From: Holophagales bacterium
GTDB taxonomy: Bacteria; Acidobacteriota; Thermoanaerobaculia; UBA5066
NCBI GenBank assembly: GCA_016714815.1
Contig: JADKBZ010000002.1
Location: 186,001 to 250,000 of the forward strand
DNA: 64,000 nucleotides
Direction: 5' to 3'
In this document: positions 24,392-33,581 of the stretch, piece by piece
How positions within the stretch are numbered: position 1 is the stretch's first letter
How the letters are laid out: each line of letters starts with the position of its first letter
The notes under the pieces: model-generated
What the model was told of the DNA's origin: nothing
The model's input: only the letters and a program-made list of their open reading frames with translations
Database searches by the model: none
Translations under genes and position numbers: made by a program

Positions 24392-26441
24392 GTCGGGTAG
24401 CCAGGAGGTTGCCCCCCAGCTCCCACGGAACCGGACTTGTGGATCTCACATCCGGCTCCCTTCCCGGGACACCAGGGGTCGGGGCCGGAAGCCCTTATGC
24501 CGGTGCCAGGGCTTGCGCCCCCGCAGCTATCCCAGTTCCAGCCCCAGATTGAGCTGTACCGGGGCGAGCTCGAGCCCACCTCTGTCCGTGCCATGCCGTC
24601 AGCGAGAACAGTCCCCGCTTTTCTTGAAGTATTCGTTTCGGAGACTCTTCTGCACCGCCGCAGTTCGGCTCAGGTCCCAGAGGCGTCGTCGCCCCTCGTA
24701 GACCGTCCGCCAGGCCTTCTTCGGTGGACACCCGAGCGATGAGTCGGCGCGCGATCGAGCGCTTGCTCCGCCAGTGCTTCAGCAGCACCGCACGGAGTCG
24801 GCGCCTGATGCGGGCATCCAGATTTCGCAGCGTTCGTTCCGCTGTCTCTCCGGTCACGATCCAGAAGAACCCGATCCAGCCTTTAAGGTACTCGTTCAGC
24901 TCCCCGGCAGCGTCGCCCACAGCGACTGCCCCCGTTCCGTCGCGTCTTGTGGCGGATCTTCTGGTCCACGCGTTCCTTCCGAACGCTTCGACAAGTCCAC
25001 CTCCACGGCCCCGTCCTCAGGATCGCGCCTGGAGCCGGAACCCTAGAAAGTGCCGCTCCTCCGAGTTTCGCCACGGCGCTCTTGGACAGGTTTACCTTCA
25101 GCCGAAGCTTGCGCTCGATGAAGTCCCTGACGTTGGCCATCACCCTTTCGCCTGCCCGCTGACTTGCGAACATAGATGTTCTGGTCATCGGCATAGCGCA
25201 CGAGCGGTGTCCTCGTCTCGAAAGCTCCCAGTCGAGCTCGTCGAGCACGATTGTTCGACAGCAGGGCTGAGAGCGGCCCGCCCTGTGGGGTCCCCTCTTC
25301 CGTCGTCACCACCACTCCGTCCGGCATCACCACTCGCGCTTTCAACATCCGTCGGATCAAGGCGATGAGCCGGTCATCTTTCACCAGCTTCCCCAGCCGG
25401 ACGAGCAACCGCTCCCAGTGAACCCGATCGAAGAACTTGTCCAGATCCAGGTCCACCACGATCCCGTAGCCCTCCTCCAGATGCCGCTTCGCTTCGGCGA
25501 TCGCCGTGTGACAGCTCCTGCCCGGCCGGAAACCATGGCTACTCGGGGTGAAACGTGGCTCGTAATGCGGACTGAGCACCTGCGCCACAGCCTGCTGCAC
25601 GATCCGATCGATCACGTTCGGGATGCCAGGCCTTTCGCCGCCTCCCGTCTTCGGGATCCATACCCTCCGGATGTCTCCCGGTCGGTATTCCCCGTCGTCA
25701 ATTCGCGGCTCAACACCGGCACGATGGCATCCAGGCGCTGCTGACCTGCTCCACCGTCTGCCGGTCCGGTCCCGCGGCACCGTCGTTCGACGCCACTTTC
25801 CGAAACGCTGCCCTCAGGTTCTCTTCTCGCGCCGCCTCCTCGATAGTCATCGCGGTCAGGGCTCTTCCTGTCGTGCTCCTCGACTTCGGCCGCGCGCGGG
25901 TAAGGCTGGGGTCGGCCCCTGTCCCTTCCGCCGTCGTCCCCTTTCGGGCTCTCGGCTGTCTCGAGGATCAGTGCAAGCTGGGCGCCACTTCTCTGGCCGT
26001 GGTCCCCTTCCTCCCCCGTCGGGTCGCCCCAACGGTTGAGGCCGCCTTTCGACGGCTTTGCGGTACAACGAGACCATCCGACTCTCCCGTCCCTTCGTCA
26101 TCTCATCCTTTCGTCCTCGACCAACTACCGCCCATCCGAATCGGATGCACGGAGGCCGAGAGGTCTCCCCGGGTAAGAACGCGGAACTTCCCCGGATCAC
26201 CGTCGTCTCTACTCACGTTCCCGCCGACGGATACTGGGCCTGGCATTGCTGATGGTCAGCTCACCCACGGGCCACAAGCTCACAACGGGTCGCTCTACGC
26301 TCGGTGCCGGGTTTCACCTCAGGCTTCCATCGGACTTCTCCCTCTCGTTGAACAACGCCCCTGCCTCGTCGGTGTTGGGTTCCCTCCGTCAGGGCCCCAA
26401 GAGGACTTCCACCTCCTGTTCCGCGCCCATGCCGGGCGCAC
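24392..26441 (-). mobile_element. Group II intron (IIC-attC type), copy 1
   Basis: Read on the minus strand the element starts with GTGCGCCC and ends ...CTACCCGAC, the group II consensus 5' GUGYG and 3' AY ends. Near its 3' end it has a domain V hairpin (GAGCCGGATGTGAG ... AAGTCCGGTTC, 24425-24457) and a following domain VI. It encodes a reverse transcriptase and sits in the bottom strand of an attC near R''. This matches the behaviour of the known IIC-attC class. It is about 2050 bp and closely similar to copy 2. Confidence 0.88.
24527..26101 (-). pseudogene. Group II intron reverse transcriptase, frameshifted (copy 1)
   Basis: Pieces in several frames together cover a full intron-encoded protein: RVWIPKTGGGERPGIPNVID (RT0/1), SSHGFRPGRSCHTAIAEAKR, VDLDLDKFFDRVHWERLL, TPQGGPLSALLSN, the catalytic LVRYADDQNIYV (YADD) and a C-terminal maturase X domain (ELNEYLKGWIGFFWIVTGE). 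No DNA endonuclease domain follows, as in IIC introns. At least four single-base frameshifts break it, so this copy is inactive unless they are sequencing errors. Confidence 0.85.
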
Positions 26442-26487
26442 CATGCAACGGACTCGCTCCGCTCGCCGCTGATGCCAGACGTTGGCA

Positions 26488-26912
26488 ATGCCCGCTTCGG
26501 GGGAGCACCCGCGCGCCCTCGTCTTCGCACGCGTACGCCACGCACCTTCGTCACCCGCCAACGCGAGGTGCTCCTGCATCCCACCCTCCTTCGCGGCTCA
26601 ACGCCAGTTCCTATGGTTTCGTCCCCACCCGAGCTCGGAGCCATCCTTCTCCTCCTGCCGGCATCCCCTGCCACACCCGGCGCCGCAGGCCGTCCCCCGT
26701 TCGCTGCCCCAGGTTCTTCGGCTGCTCCGGCCGCCGCCTCGCGGGGCAGCCCTCTTTGCCTCGCCGTCTCTGCGCTCCTGTTCTCCGTCCGTCGCGCCAG
26801 TCATTTCCTCTCTGGCGCGGAGCCCGCTTTCCCGGGGGGCACTCCCCGCGGCGGCCCCTCGGGCTCTCGGAGGTCGCCGTCATTCAACGCCTCGTCGTCT
26901 CTTTCACGGCAT
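26488..26912 (+). other. Rightward cassette without a recognisable gene
   Basis: The stretch between R' of the first split attC and the next attC has overlapping open frames with Pro/Ser/Arg-rich, low-complexity translations typical of GC-rich non-coding DNA. I cannot support a protein on either strand. Confidence 0.4.
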
Positions 26913-26970
26913 CGCTGACCCCGGCATGCAGCGGACTCGCTACGCTCGCCGCTGATGCCAGACGTTAGGC
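26913..26970 (+). repeat. attC site, rightward
   Basis: The R'' box is altered (CGCTGAC), the rest is the array consensus with R' GTTAGGC at 26964-26970. Confidence 0.88.
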
Positions 26971-27084
26971 GGCCCTACCCAGCGCTCCAGCTGAGCCGCC
27001 AGGTTCCTCGGCTCCCGGTCCCTCGCCCCGCCGAACCCTTCCCAGCCACAGCGCTCCTGAAAGAGACTCGTCGCTCATCTGGTC

Positions 27085-27410
27085 ATGCGAAAGACCCGCA
27101 TCTTCGTCCTCGCAACCGCCGCCCATCTCTTTGCGACCGTCGGCGTTTCCTCCGCGGCCGTCAGCTTCGGATTCGCCGAGTTTGACGGCACTCACCACCC
27201 ACTTCGCACAGCCTGCCGCCTTCGTGTTCTCCGTGCTCCAGTGGCCTCTCTTGTCGCTGTGGGAGGACTCAACCACTCTCAATCAGATCCTCCCCCCTGT
27301 GCGCCGGATACATCCCCTTCGCCGCGCAGCGCGCTCTGGGGCGCCGTCGCTGTTGCTATCGCCTCGTCGCCGCCACACTCAAGCATCGGGCGGCAAGAGC
27401 CGGGCCGCCT
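27085..27410 (+). pseudogene. Cassette membrane protein, frameshifted
   Basis: The frame from ATG 27085 reads MRKTRIFVLATAAHLFATVG and continues to FGFAEFDG; the downstream frame then gives FAQPAAFVFSVLQWPLLSLW and, after another shift, SALWGAVAVAIASS. Together these make a small protein with three or four membrane segments, a type often seen in integron cassettes. At least two single-base shifts interrupt it. It sits between attC 26913-26970 and 27407-27465. Confidence 0.55.
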
Positions 27411-27465
27411 AACCCCGGCATGCAGCGGACTCCGCTTCGCTCGCCGCTGATGCCAGACGTTAGGC
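27407..27465 (+). repeat. attC site, rightward, perfect boxes
   Basis: GCCTAAC at 27407-27413 and GTTAGGC at 27459-27465 enclose the consensus arms; the loop has one additional base (GACTCCGCTTCGCTC). Confidence 0.92.
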
Positions 27466-27517
27466 CGCCTCTCGGCGTGCCGCGTTCCTCCTCCGTGGCT
27501 GACACTTGGTTACTGAC

Positions 27518-27809
27518 ATGCGGCACTTCTTGAGCGACGACGGCTCCCTTCCCGACCTCCCGGGACCGGCCCTCGCCCTGGCTTTCCATCTCGGCTCCAT
27601 CGTGGGCTGGGTGTCTCGCACTCCCGTCAAAGGCCTTCAAGACACGAACGTCAACTGTAGGCGTAGTCCCGGCAGACAGCGCTGCGTCGGCGAGATCCAG
27701 GCCGAACTCATTCAGCACACTCGCGCCATTGAGTTGGTGTCGTCCTCTGCGGCGACCGCGGCCTCATCTCTGGCTGGGGCACGCTCTGGGACAAGACGCT
27801 GCCCTCATA
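27518..27809 (+). pseudogene. Conserved small cassette protein, frameshifted near its end
   Basis: The ATG at 27518 begins MRHFLSDDGSLPDLPGPALA and continues FHLGSIVGWVSRTPV, NVNCRRSPGRQRCVGEIQAE. In the next frame the C-terminus reads LCGDRGLISGWGTLWDKTLP and stops at 27807-27809. The CRR, RC and LCGD cysteines suggest a zinc-binding protein of about 95 residues. I recall this type from integron cassettes but cannot name a function. One or two single-base shifts near 27733 break the frame. Confidence 0.6.
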
Positions 27810-27964
27810 GCCGCCTCCCGTGGTAAGGACACGCGCATGCCCATGAGTCCATCGCGCTCGTCTTCAGCCCGGGTTCGTGCCGTGGAAGGCGGCGTTGCTT
27901 TCGGCCCGGCCCTCCTTCGGAACCCGGTGGCCGACAGCCGCCATCCCTCCCCACTCATCGGGCG

Positions 27965-28021
27965 GTTTAACCCGGCATGCAGCGGACTCGCTACGCTCGC
28001 CGCTGATGCCAGACGTTAGGC
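27965..28021 (+). repeat. attC site, rightward
   Basis: R'' is GTTTAAC (27965-27971), R' is GTTAGGC (28015-28021), arms as in the consensus. The 150 bp between the previous pseudogene and this site hold no gene. Confidence 0.9.
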
Positions 28022-28062
28022 CGCTACCCAGCTCCTCTATGCTTGCGTTTGAATCAGCTTTC

Positions 28063-28470
28063 ATGCGAATTCACGCACCACCTGGAATCGTCGTGCTCCT
28101 CCTTGCCGCGCTCATCGGCTGCGCTTCAGGGCCCGAGGCCACTTCGCACCCGCCGTCATCGGCTCCCACACCTACGGCATCTTCCAGCCCGTCTGTCCAC
28201 CCACCACGTTGCCAGTCGGTATCGGCACCATCGTCCTCGACCCTGAAGCATCTCCCGGCCTCCGTGTCGCAGTTCGACAACATCCGTCAAGGCATGTCGT
28301 ACCCCGAGCTGTTCGCGCTACTCGGCCCCGCCACCCGGGATCTCTGCTTCGGCCGCATCTGCCTCGAGTGGACATGCGTCGACGGGCGTCACCTGGTCGC
28401 CTCATGGCCCGCTACCAAGTCCGACACGCCTGACGTAGTCATTTCACCCTCGGTACCCGCTTCTCATTAA
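28063..28470 (+). CDS. Cassette-encoded lipoprotein, 135 aa
   Basis: From the ATG at 28063 the protein starts MRIHAPPGIVVLLLAALIGC, a lipoprotein signal with lipobox LIGC; an in-frame ATG at 28039 is an alternative start. A Ser/Pro/Thr-rich linker follows, and then a domain of about 75 residues: FDNIRQGMSYPELFALLGPA, RDLCFGRICLEWTCVDGRHL. The QGMSYxELxxLLGxA pattern resembles the small SmpA/OmlA-like (BamE fold) domain of envelope lipoproteins, which is my best guess. It lies between attC 27965-28021 and 28478-28535 and is one of the few intact frames of the rightward half. Confidence 0.7.
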   Translation: MRIHAPPGIVVLLLAALIGCASGPEATSHPPSSAPTPTASSSPSVHPPRCQSVSAPSSSTLKHLPASVSQFDNIRQGMSYPELFALLGPATRDLCFGRICLEWTCVDGRHLVASWPATKSDTPDVVISPSVPASH

Positions 28471-28477
28471 CCTCGCG

Positions 28478-28535
28478 GCCTAACCCCGGCATGCAGCGGA
28501 CTCGCTACGCTCGCCGCTGATGCCAGACGTTAGGC
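28478..28535 (+). repeat. attC site, rightward, perfect boxes
   Basis: GCCTAAC at 28478-28484, GTTAGGC at 28529-28535, consensus arms with the extrahelical G in the left arm. Confidence 0.93.
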
Positions 28536-28557
28536 CGCTCAGGCCCTTCTCACTCAT

Positions 28558-29014
28558 ATGCCACATTCATACGACTCGCTCGTGTCATCTGCAGCCGCCT
28601 ACAACGACGATCGCCTTGCTTGGGCTCATGCCGAATGGCAGATCGGCACTTACGAACGATTCGACTTTGACCAGACCACCGGCCTCCTGACCTTCTCGAA
28701 TGCCGGCGTGCCAATGGTCTATGCCCGTCTCAGGTCGTCGGTACGCATTCCACGGTTTCAGAGACTTGGCTCTGGGCCTGGGACAACTCGTCTATCCTCC
28801 CCGCGCTTCTTGAAGTCGCTCTCCAGACGCGCGCTTTCGGCTCCGCCACTCGTACAGCCAACTAACAACCGCGAAGTTCCCGGCCTCGGAGAGGGATTCT
28901 TGGTACCTGGCTGCCATAGCCCTGTACCTCAGCCGGTCCGCGTTCCTCTACAGGTGCCCCGTCAAGATCGGCTCATCCTTCCTCGCGGTGCGGTCGCTCA
29001 GCCGGGCCTCCTGA
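28558..29014 (+). pseudogene. DUF6882-like cassette protein, frameshifted twice
   Basis: The frame from ATG 28558 reads AYNDDRLAWAHAEWQIGTYE, RFDFDQTTGLLTFSNAG. After a shift near 28728 it continues QVVGTHSTVSETWLWAWDNS and LLEVALQTRAFG, and after another near 28850 YSQLTTAKFPASERDSWYLA and AIALYLSRSAFLYRCP to a stop at 29012-29014. The order WAW-DNSS ... reading into DSWYLAAIALYL matches DUF6882 proteins, which are common orphan proteins of unknown function. With the two shifts repaired the protein would be about 152 residues. Confidence 0.65.
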
Positions 29015-29068
29015 CTGCATCGAGGCGTTGTTGCTCCCGCATCAAGGTCCCGTCAAATTTTTGATCCG

Positions 29069-29126
29069 GGCTAACCCCGGCATGCAGCGGACTCGCTACG
29101 CTCGCCGCTGATGCCAGACGTTAGGC
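29069..29126 (+). repeat. attC site, rightward
   Basis: R'' is GGCTAAC (29069-29075), R' is GTTAGGC (29120-29126), arms as in the consensus. Confidence 0.92.
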
Positions 29127-29158
29127 CGCTTCAATAACATCACTGTACGGAGAACTGC

Positions 29159-29573
29159 ATGACCGCTTTTGCACGTTTCGGGCTACTGATGGGTCTGACG
29201 ATCTTTCCGGTGATGCACTTCGGCCCACACCCCTACGCGCAAGTCCTTGCCGGCGCTCTCGTCGTCCTCGCCCTCGTCGCCGCCGGAATCCTCACCTGGC
29301 GTCGCACCGGCCTGCGTCTCGCCTCCGCCAGCATGGTCGTCGCGGCTGTCGGCATGGTGCTCTTCACGCGCATCCTCTTTCTCTGGCGCGGCCTCTTCGC
29401 CGCGCCTCCCTGCACTCACTCGCGCTCGGCATCGCTCTCTTCGCGAGCCTCATGCTCGCCCAGTCTCGACAGCTCCCGAGCGCTGGGACCAGTGGCGCCA
29501 CCACCAGCGCACCGTCACGCTTGCCGACATACTCGCTTCAGGCACATCCCCGAGCTCCCGGGCGCGGCCTAAC
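29159..29573 (+). pseudogene. Cassette membrane protein, frameshifted
   Basis: The ATG at 29159 starts MTAFARFGLLMGLTIFPVMH, with further segments YAQVLAGALVVLALVAAGIL and LASASMVVAAVGMVLFTRIL, that is three membrane helices. After a shift near 29400 the next frame reads SLHSLALGIALFASLMLAQS, a fourth helix. A third frame (ERWDQWRHHQRTVTLADILA) could supply the C-terminus. The protein is probably a four-helix membrane protein of unknown function, broken in this sequence. Confidence 0.55.
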
Positions 29574-29624
29574 CCCGGCATGCAGCGGACTCGCTGCGCT
29601 CGCCCCTGATGCCAGACGTTAGGC
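29567..29624 (+). repeat. attC site, rightward
   Basis: GCCTAAC at 29567-29573 and GTTAGGC at 29618-29624; the right arm has one change (CGCCCCTGATGCC). Confidence 0.91.
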
Positions 29625-29688
29625 TCGTCTCAAACATGTGACGGTTACAATGGTCTCGACCTTGCATGCACACACTGAGGCCATACGT

Positions 29689-30120
29689 ATGAGATTTCAG
29701 CGTGCCCTCCCGATCATCCTCGCCTTTGCCCTTGCTTCTTGCGCCAGTACCGAACCGTTTCAGATAGCGTCGTCGCCCTCAGGTGGGTACTGCGCTTCCT
29801 TTGGCGGCCAGGTCCGCCCGGACGAAGTTCGCCCACAGCTCCTCTTTCCACCCCGCAGAGTCCGTACTCGCCTCCGGCTATCAGTACTTCCGTGTCGCCC
29901 TTGCCTCGCCGGATCCGGCCAGCCCACCGCGAACATCAGTCCGCGTGCGAGTACCAGCCAGCAGGGCCAGCTGTACTTCGAGGTACTCTCGGGCCCCAGC
30001 CCGCTCGAGAACACCTACGACTCAGTGCAGGTCATTCAGCAGGCCTCGCCGAAGCTCAAGCGCGGACTCCATCCGACCACCGGCAGTGCACAGCTCAGGC
30101 CCCAGGCTCCCACGCCACGA
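29689..30120 (+). pseudogene. Cassette lipoprotein, frameshifted
   Basis: The ATG at 29689 begins MRFQRALPIILAFALASC, a lipoprotein signal with lipobox LASC. The next frame reads SSFHPAESVLASGYQYFRVA and LASPDPASP; the original frame then gives GQLYFEVLSGPSPLENTYDS and VQVIQQASPKLKRGLHP. Two compensating single-base shifts appear to separate these parts of one protein of about 140 residues. No family recognised. Confidence 0.5.
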
Positions 30121-30178
30121 GCCCAACCCCGGCATGCAGCGGACTCGCTGCGCTCGCCGCTGATGCCAGACGTTAGAT
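30121..30178 (+). repeat. attC site, rightward
   Basis: R'' GCCCAAC (30121-30127) and R' GTTAGAT (30172-30178) each carry a change; the arms are consensus. Confidence 0.88.
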
Positions 30179-30381
30179 CGCAGCCTTCTGCATCTCGCGA
30201 CGCGCCATCTGTCGGCTTCTCGCACGTCCCCTTGCTGGCTGTCCCGTCAAGGCGCGCTCAACAGGGACCATCCACACCACGCCTGGCTTCCCTCTGCCCA
30301 TCACCCTCGGTTCCCCACGCCCGGCGTGCCGACCAGCCCGCGACCCACATTCCAGAACCCCACTCGCCAGTCCCTGCTGCG
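30179..30381 (+). other. Short gene-less cassette
   Basis: About 200 bp between two attC sites with no supportable reading frame. Such short cassettes can carry promoters or nothing; I see no clear promoter motif. Confidence 0.45.
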
Positions 30382-30439
30382 GTCTAACCTCGGCATGCAG
30401 TGGACTCGCTTCGCTCGCCACTGATGCCCGACGTTAGGC
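30382..30439 (+). repeat. attC site, rightward
   Basis: R'' GTCTAAC (30382-30388), R' GTTAGGC (30433-30439); the arms have compensating changes (CAGTGGACTC and CGCCACTGATGCC), so the hairpin is preserved. Confidence 0.91.
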
Positions 30440-30949
30440 GACCCTGCGCCGTCGTTCTCCAGCGTCTCTTTCACGAGGTACCCGTTCCCGACAGACCCAT
30501 CCCCCCAGAGCCCACCCGCACGGTCTTCACTTCACTCGAAGGCTCGATCACGAACCACCGCCTGTCACGGCTCAGCTCGGGTGGCGGTACCACCACGTTG
30601 GCATTCCAACGACCGTCGCCCATCCCGGCGAAACCCACCCCAAGCAGTTCGGCTCTTCGTCGTCGGCTTCAGCGCCAGTCCCTACGGCATCGAGTGGATG
30701 CGGTTCGAGAAAGACAGCCCCATTCACGAACTCATCCGCACCGTTCCTCATGTCGCCTTTGAAGTCGATGACCTCGACGCTGCTCTCGAGGGGCAGAACA
30801 TCATCCATCCACCAGGCGCTCCTTCCGAGGGCGTTCGATCCGCGATGATCGTCCATAACGGCGCTCCCATAGAGCTAATCTCTTTCCGGAAATGGGAACC
30901 TTCAGCATCAGCAGGGCAAGGTCCGTCGCTCTTCGCACGGGTCGCCTAA
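30440..30949 (+). pseudogene. VOC (glyoxalase-fold) cassette protein, copy 1, frameshifted
   Basis: The last 90 residues are in one frame: LFVVGFSASPYGIEWMRFEK, DSPIHELIRTVPHVAFEVDD, IIHPPGAPSEGVRSAMIVHN. The N-terminal strand (WRYHHVGIPTTVAHPGETH) lies partly in another frame. The pattern HHVGIPT...PHVAFEVDDLDAAL...VHNGAPIELI is that of the vicinal-oxygen-chelate superfamily; metal ligands and substrate cannot be assigned. A nearly identical copy in an open frame lies at 39107-39916. Two small indels separate the copies. Confidence 0.65.
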
Positions 30950-31001
30950 CCCCGGCATGCAGCGGACTCGCTGCGCTCGCCGCTGATGCCAGACGTTAGG
31001 C
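30944..31001 (+). repeat. attC site, rightward, perfect boxes
   Basis: GCCTAAC at 30944-30950 and GTTAGGC at 30995-31001, consensus arms. Confidence 0.93.
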
Positions 31002-31322
31002 AGCGCTTCCGCGCCCCGGTTCTACGATCCGATCGTTCACAAACGGCTCTTCGGGCTTCATCACTCTCGGTCTTCCCGACGAGTCTCAGGGCCGCCATTC
31101 CTCCCTTAGGGTGGGCACCGTCCAGCGTTCTCACTCATCCGCACCCGCATTCGGCCATCGCGCCAACACATTCGAACCGGACTTTCGAAATGCCCAGCTT
31201 CAGGGCCTCACGCTTTCCGCGCCGCAATCCACCCAGACCAAGGCAGCGCCTATGGGGCTATCCCCCCTCGTTCCTTCAGGCGCCTCACCCCACTCCACCT
31301 TCGGTCCCGCTTCCGCGGCGCC
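31002..31322 (+). other. Cassette without a recognisable gene
   Basis: About 320 bp between an attC and the split attC at 31323. Open frames exist but their translations (Ser/Pro/Ala-rich) show no domain, signal peptide or ribosome-binding site. I cannot support a gene. Confidence 0.4.
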
Positions 31323-31334
31323 GCCTAACCCCGG

Positions 31335-33388
31335 GTCGGGTAGCCAGGGGAGGTTGCCCTCCCCCAGCTCCCACGGAACCGGACTTGTGGATCTCACATC
31401 CGGCTCTTCGGGACACCGGGGTCGGGGCCGAAGCCCTTATGCCGGTGCCAGGGCTTGCGCCCCCGCAGCTATCCCAGTTCCAGCCCCAGATTGAGCTGTA
31501 CCGGGGCGAGCTCTCGTGCCCACCTCTGTCCGTGCCATGCCGTCAGCGAGAACAGTCCCCGCTTTTCGAAGTATTCGTTTCGGAGACTCTTCTGCACCGC
31601 CGCAGTTCGGCTCAGGTCCCAGAGGCGTCGTCGCCCCTCGTAGACCGTTCGCCAGGCCTTCTTCGGTGGACACCCGAGCTTGATGAGTCGGCGCGCGATC
31701 GAGCGCTTGCTCCGCCAGTGCTTCAGCAGCACCGCACGGAGTCGGCGCCTGATGTGGGCATCCAGATTTCGTAGCGTTCGTTCCGCTGTCTCTCCGGTCA
31801 CGATCCAGAAGAACCCGATCCAGCCTTTAAGGTACTCGTTCAGCTCCCGCAGCGTCGCCCACAGCGACTGCCCCCGGTTCCGTCGCGTCTTGTGGCGGAT
31901 CTTCTCGTCCACGCGTTCCTTCGAACGCTTCGACAAGTCCACCTCCACGGCCCCGTCCTCAGGATCGCGCCTGAGCCGGAACCCTAGAAAGTGCCGCTCC
32001 TCTGGTTTCGCCACGGCGCTCTTGGCCAGGTTTACCTTCAGCCGAAGCTTGCGCTCGATGAAGTCCCTGACGTTGGCCATCACCCTTTCGCCTGCCCGCT
32101 GACTGCGAACATAGATGTTCTGGTCATCGGCATAGCGCACGAAGCGGTGTCCTCGTCTCGAAAGCTCCCAGTCGAGCTCGTCGAGCACGATGTTCGACAG
32201 CAGCGGCGAGCGGCCCGCCCTGTGGGGTCCCCTCTTCCGTCGTCACCACCACTCCGTCCGGCATCACCACTCGCGCTTTCAACATCCGTCGGATCAAGGC
32301 GATGAGCCGGTCATCTTTCACCAGCTTCCCAGCCGGGCCAGCAACCGCTCCCAGTGAACCCGATCGAAGAACTTGTCCAGATCCAGGTCCACCACGATCC
32401 CGTAGCCCTCCTCCAGATGCCGCTTCGCTTCGGCGATCGCCGTGTGACAGCTCCTGCCCGGCCGGAAACCATGGCTACTCGGGTGAAACGTCGGCTCGTA
32501 ATGCGGACTGAGCACCTGCGCCACAGCCTGCTGCACGATCCGATCGATCACGTTCGGGATGCCAAGGCCCCTTTCGCCGCCTCCCGTCTTCGGGATCCAT
32601 ACCCTCCGGATGTCTCCCGGTCGGTATTCCCCCGTCGTCAGTTCGCGGCTCAACACCGGCACGATGGCATCCAGGCGCTGCTGCACCTGCTCCACCGTCT
32701 GCCGGTCCGGTCCCGGGGGCACCGTCGTTCGACGCCACTTTCCGAAACGCCTCCCTCAGGTTCTCTTCTCGCGCCACCTCCTCGATCGTCATCGCGGTCA
32801 GGGCTCTTCCTGTCGTGCTCCTCGACTTCGGCACCGCGCGCGGTTGAGGCTGGGGTCGGCCCCTGTCCCTTCCGCCGTCGTCCCCTTTCGGGCTCTCGGC
32901 TGTCTCGAGGATCAGTTCAAGCTGCTCTGCCACTTCTCTGGCCGTGGTCCCCTTCCCTCCCCGTCGGGTCGCCCCAACGGTTGAGGCCGCCTTTCGACGG
33001 CTTTGCGGTACAACGAGACCATCCGACTCCTCTCGTCCCTTCGTCATCTCGTCCTTTCGTCCTCGACAACTACCGCCCATCCGAATCGGATGCACGGAGG
33101 CCGAGAGGTCTCCCCGGGTAAGAACGCGGAACTTCCCCCGGATCACCGTCGTCTCTACTCGTTCCCGCCGACGGATACTGGGCCTGGCATGCTGATGGTC
33201 AGCTCACCCACGGGCCACAAGCCTCACAGACGCTTCGCTCTACGCTCGGTGCCGGGTTTCACCTCAGGCTTCCATCGGACGCCTTCTCCTCTCGTTGAAC
33301 AACGCCCCTGCCTCGTCGGTGTTGGGTTCCCTCCGTCAGGGCCCCAAGAGGACTTCCACCTCCTGTTCCGCGCCCATGCCGGGCGCAC
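31335..33388 (-). mobile_element. Group II intron (IIC-attC type), copy 2
   Basis: The 2054-bp element reads 5' GTGCGCCC ... CTACCCGAC 3' on the minus strand, with domain V (GAGCCGGATGTGAG and AAGTCCGGTTC) near the 3' end and a reverse transcriptase inside. It is inserted on the bottom strand between the R'' box and left arm of an otherwise perfect attC, so both boundaries are exact to the base. The attC hairpin is the expected target structure of this intron class. It is nearly identical to copy 1 at 24392-26441. Confidence 0.93.
31469..33047 (-). pseudogene. Group II intron reverse transcriptase, frameshifted (copy 2)
   Basis: Three frames cover the protein. The N-terminal part has EEVAREENLREAFRKVASND, then GPDRQTVEQVQQRLDAIVPV, VWIPKTGGGERGLGIPNVID and VDLDLDKFFDRVHWERLL. 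The next part has TPQGGP; the last, which is intact, has VRYADDQNIYVRSQ (YADD active site), HFLGFRLRRDPEDG and the maturase domain with WIGFFWIVTGETAERTL. There is no endonuclease domain. Two to three single-base indels break it; otherwise it would be an LtrA-type protein of about 500 residues. Confidence 0.88.
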
Positions 33389-33453
33389 CATGCAGCGGAC
33401 TCGCTCCGCTCGCCGCTGATGCCAGACGTTAGGCAGCTCATTCAGGCACACCC

Positions 33454-33581
33454 ATGAAATCAATCACCTACCGCGGTGGTCTCGTCACCTTCCGCATCCC
33501 GCGGCACTGGGTCGAGGAGTACGAGGAGGACGGAGGCGGCACCTTCTACGAGGACCGTCCTGACTCCGGCACTCCGGGACG
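33454..33581 (+). pseudogene. Cassette gene truncated by IS3 copy 2
   Basis: The ATG at 33454 is 20 bp after R' and begins MKSITYRGGLVTFRIPRHWV, then EEYEEDGGGTFYEDRPDSGT before the IS3 end at 33582. The start is of a type frequent in integron cassettes; the function is unknown and the C-terminal part is missing from the other side of the IS. Confidence 0.65.

Larger units (their letters stand above)
24374..26487 (+). repeat. attC site split by group II intron 1
   Basis: The left part is a degenerate R'' end (GCCTAGC at 24374-24380); the right part, CATGCAACGGACTCGCTC through GTTGGCA (26481-26487), resumes exactly after the intron 5' end. It is the first site in rightward orientation. Confidence 0.75.
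31323..33434 (+). repeat. attC site split by group II intron 2
   Basis: GCCTAACCCCGG (31323-31334) and CATGCAGCGGACTCGCTC through GTTAGGC (33389-33434) reconstitute a perfect consensus attC when 31335-33388 is removed. Confidence 0.93.

Noticed and set aside
31469..33047. Reverse transcriptase as a possible retron or defence-associated RT
   Set aside because: RT domains are followed by a maturase X domain, the gene is inside an element with group II intron ends and domain V, and the insertion point is an attC.
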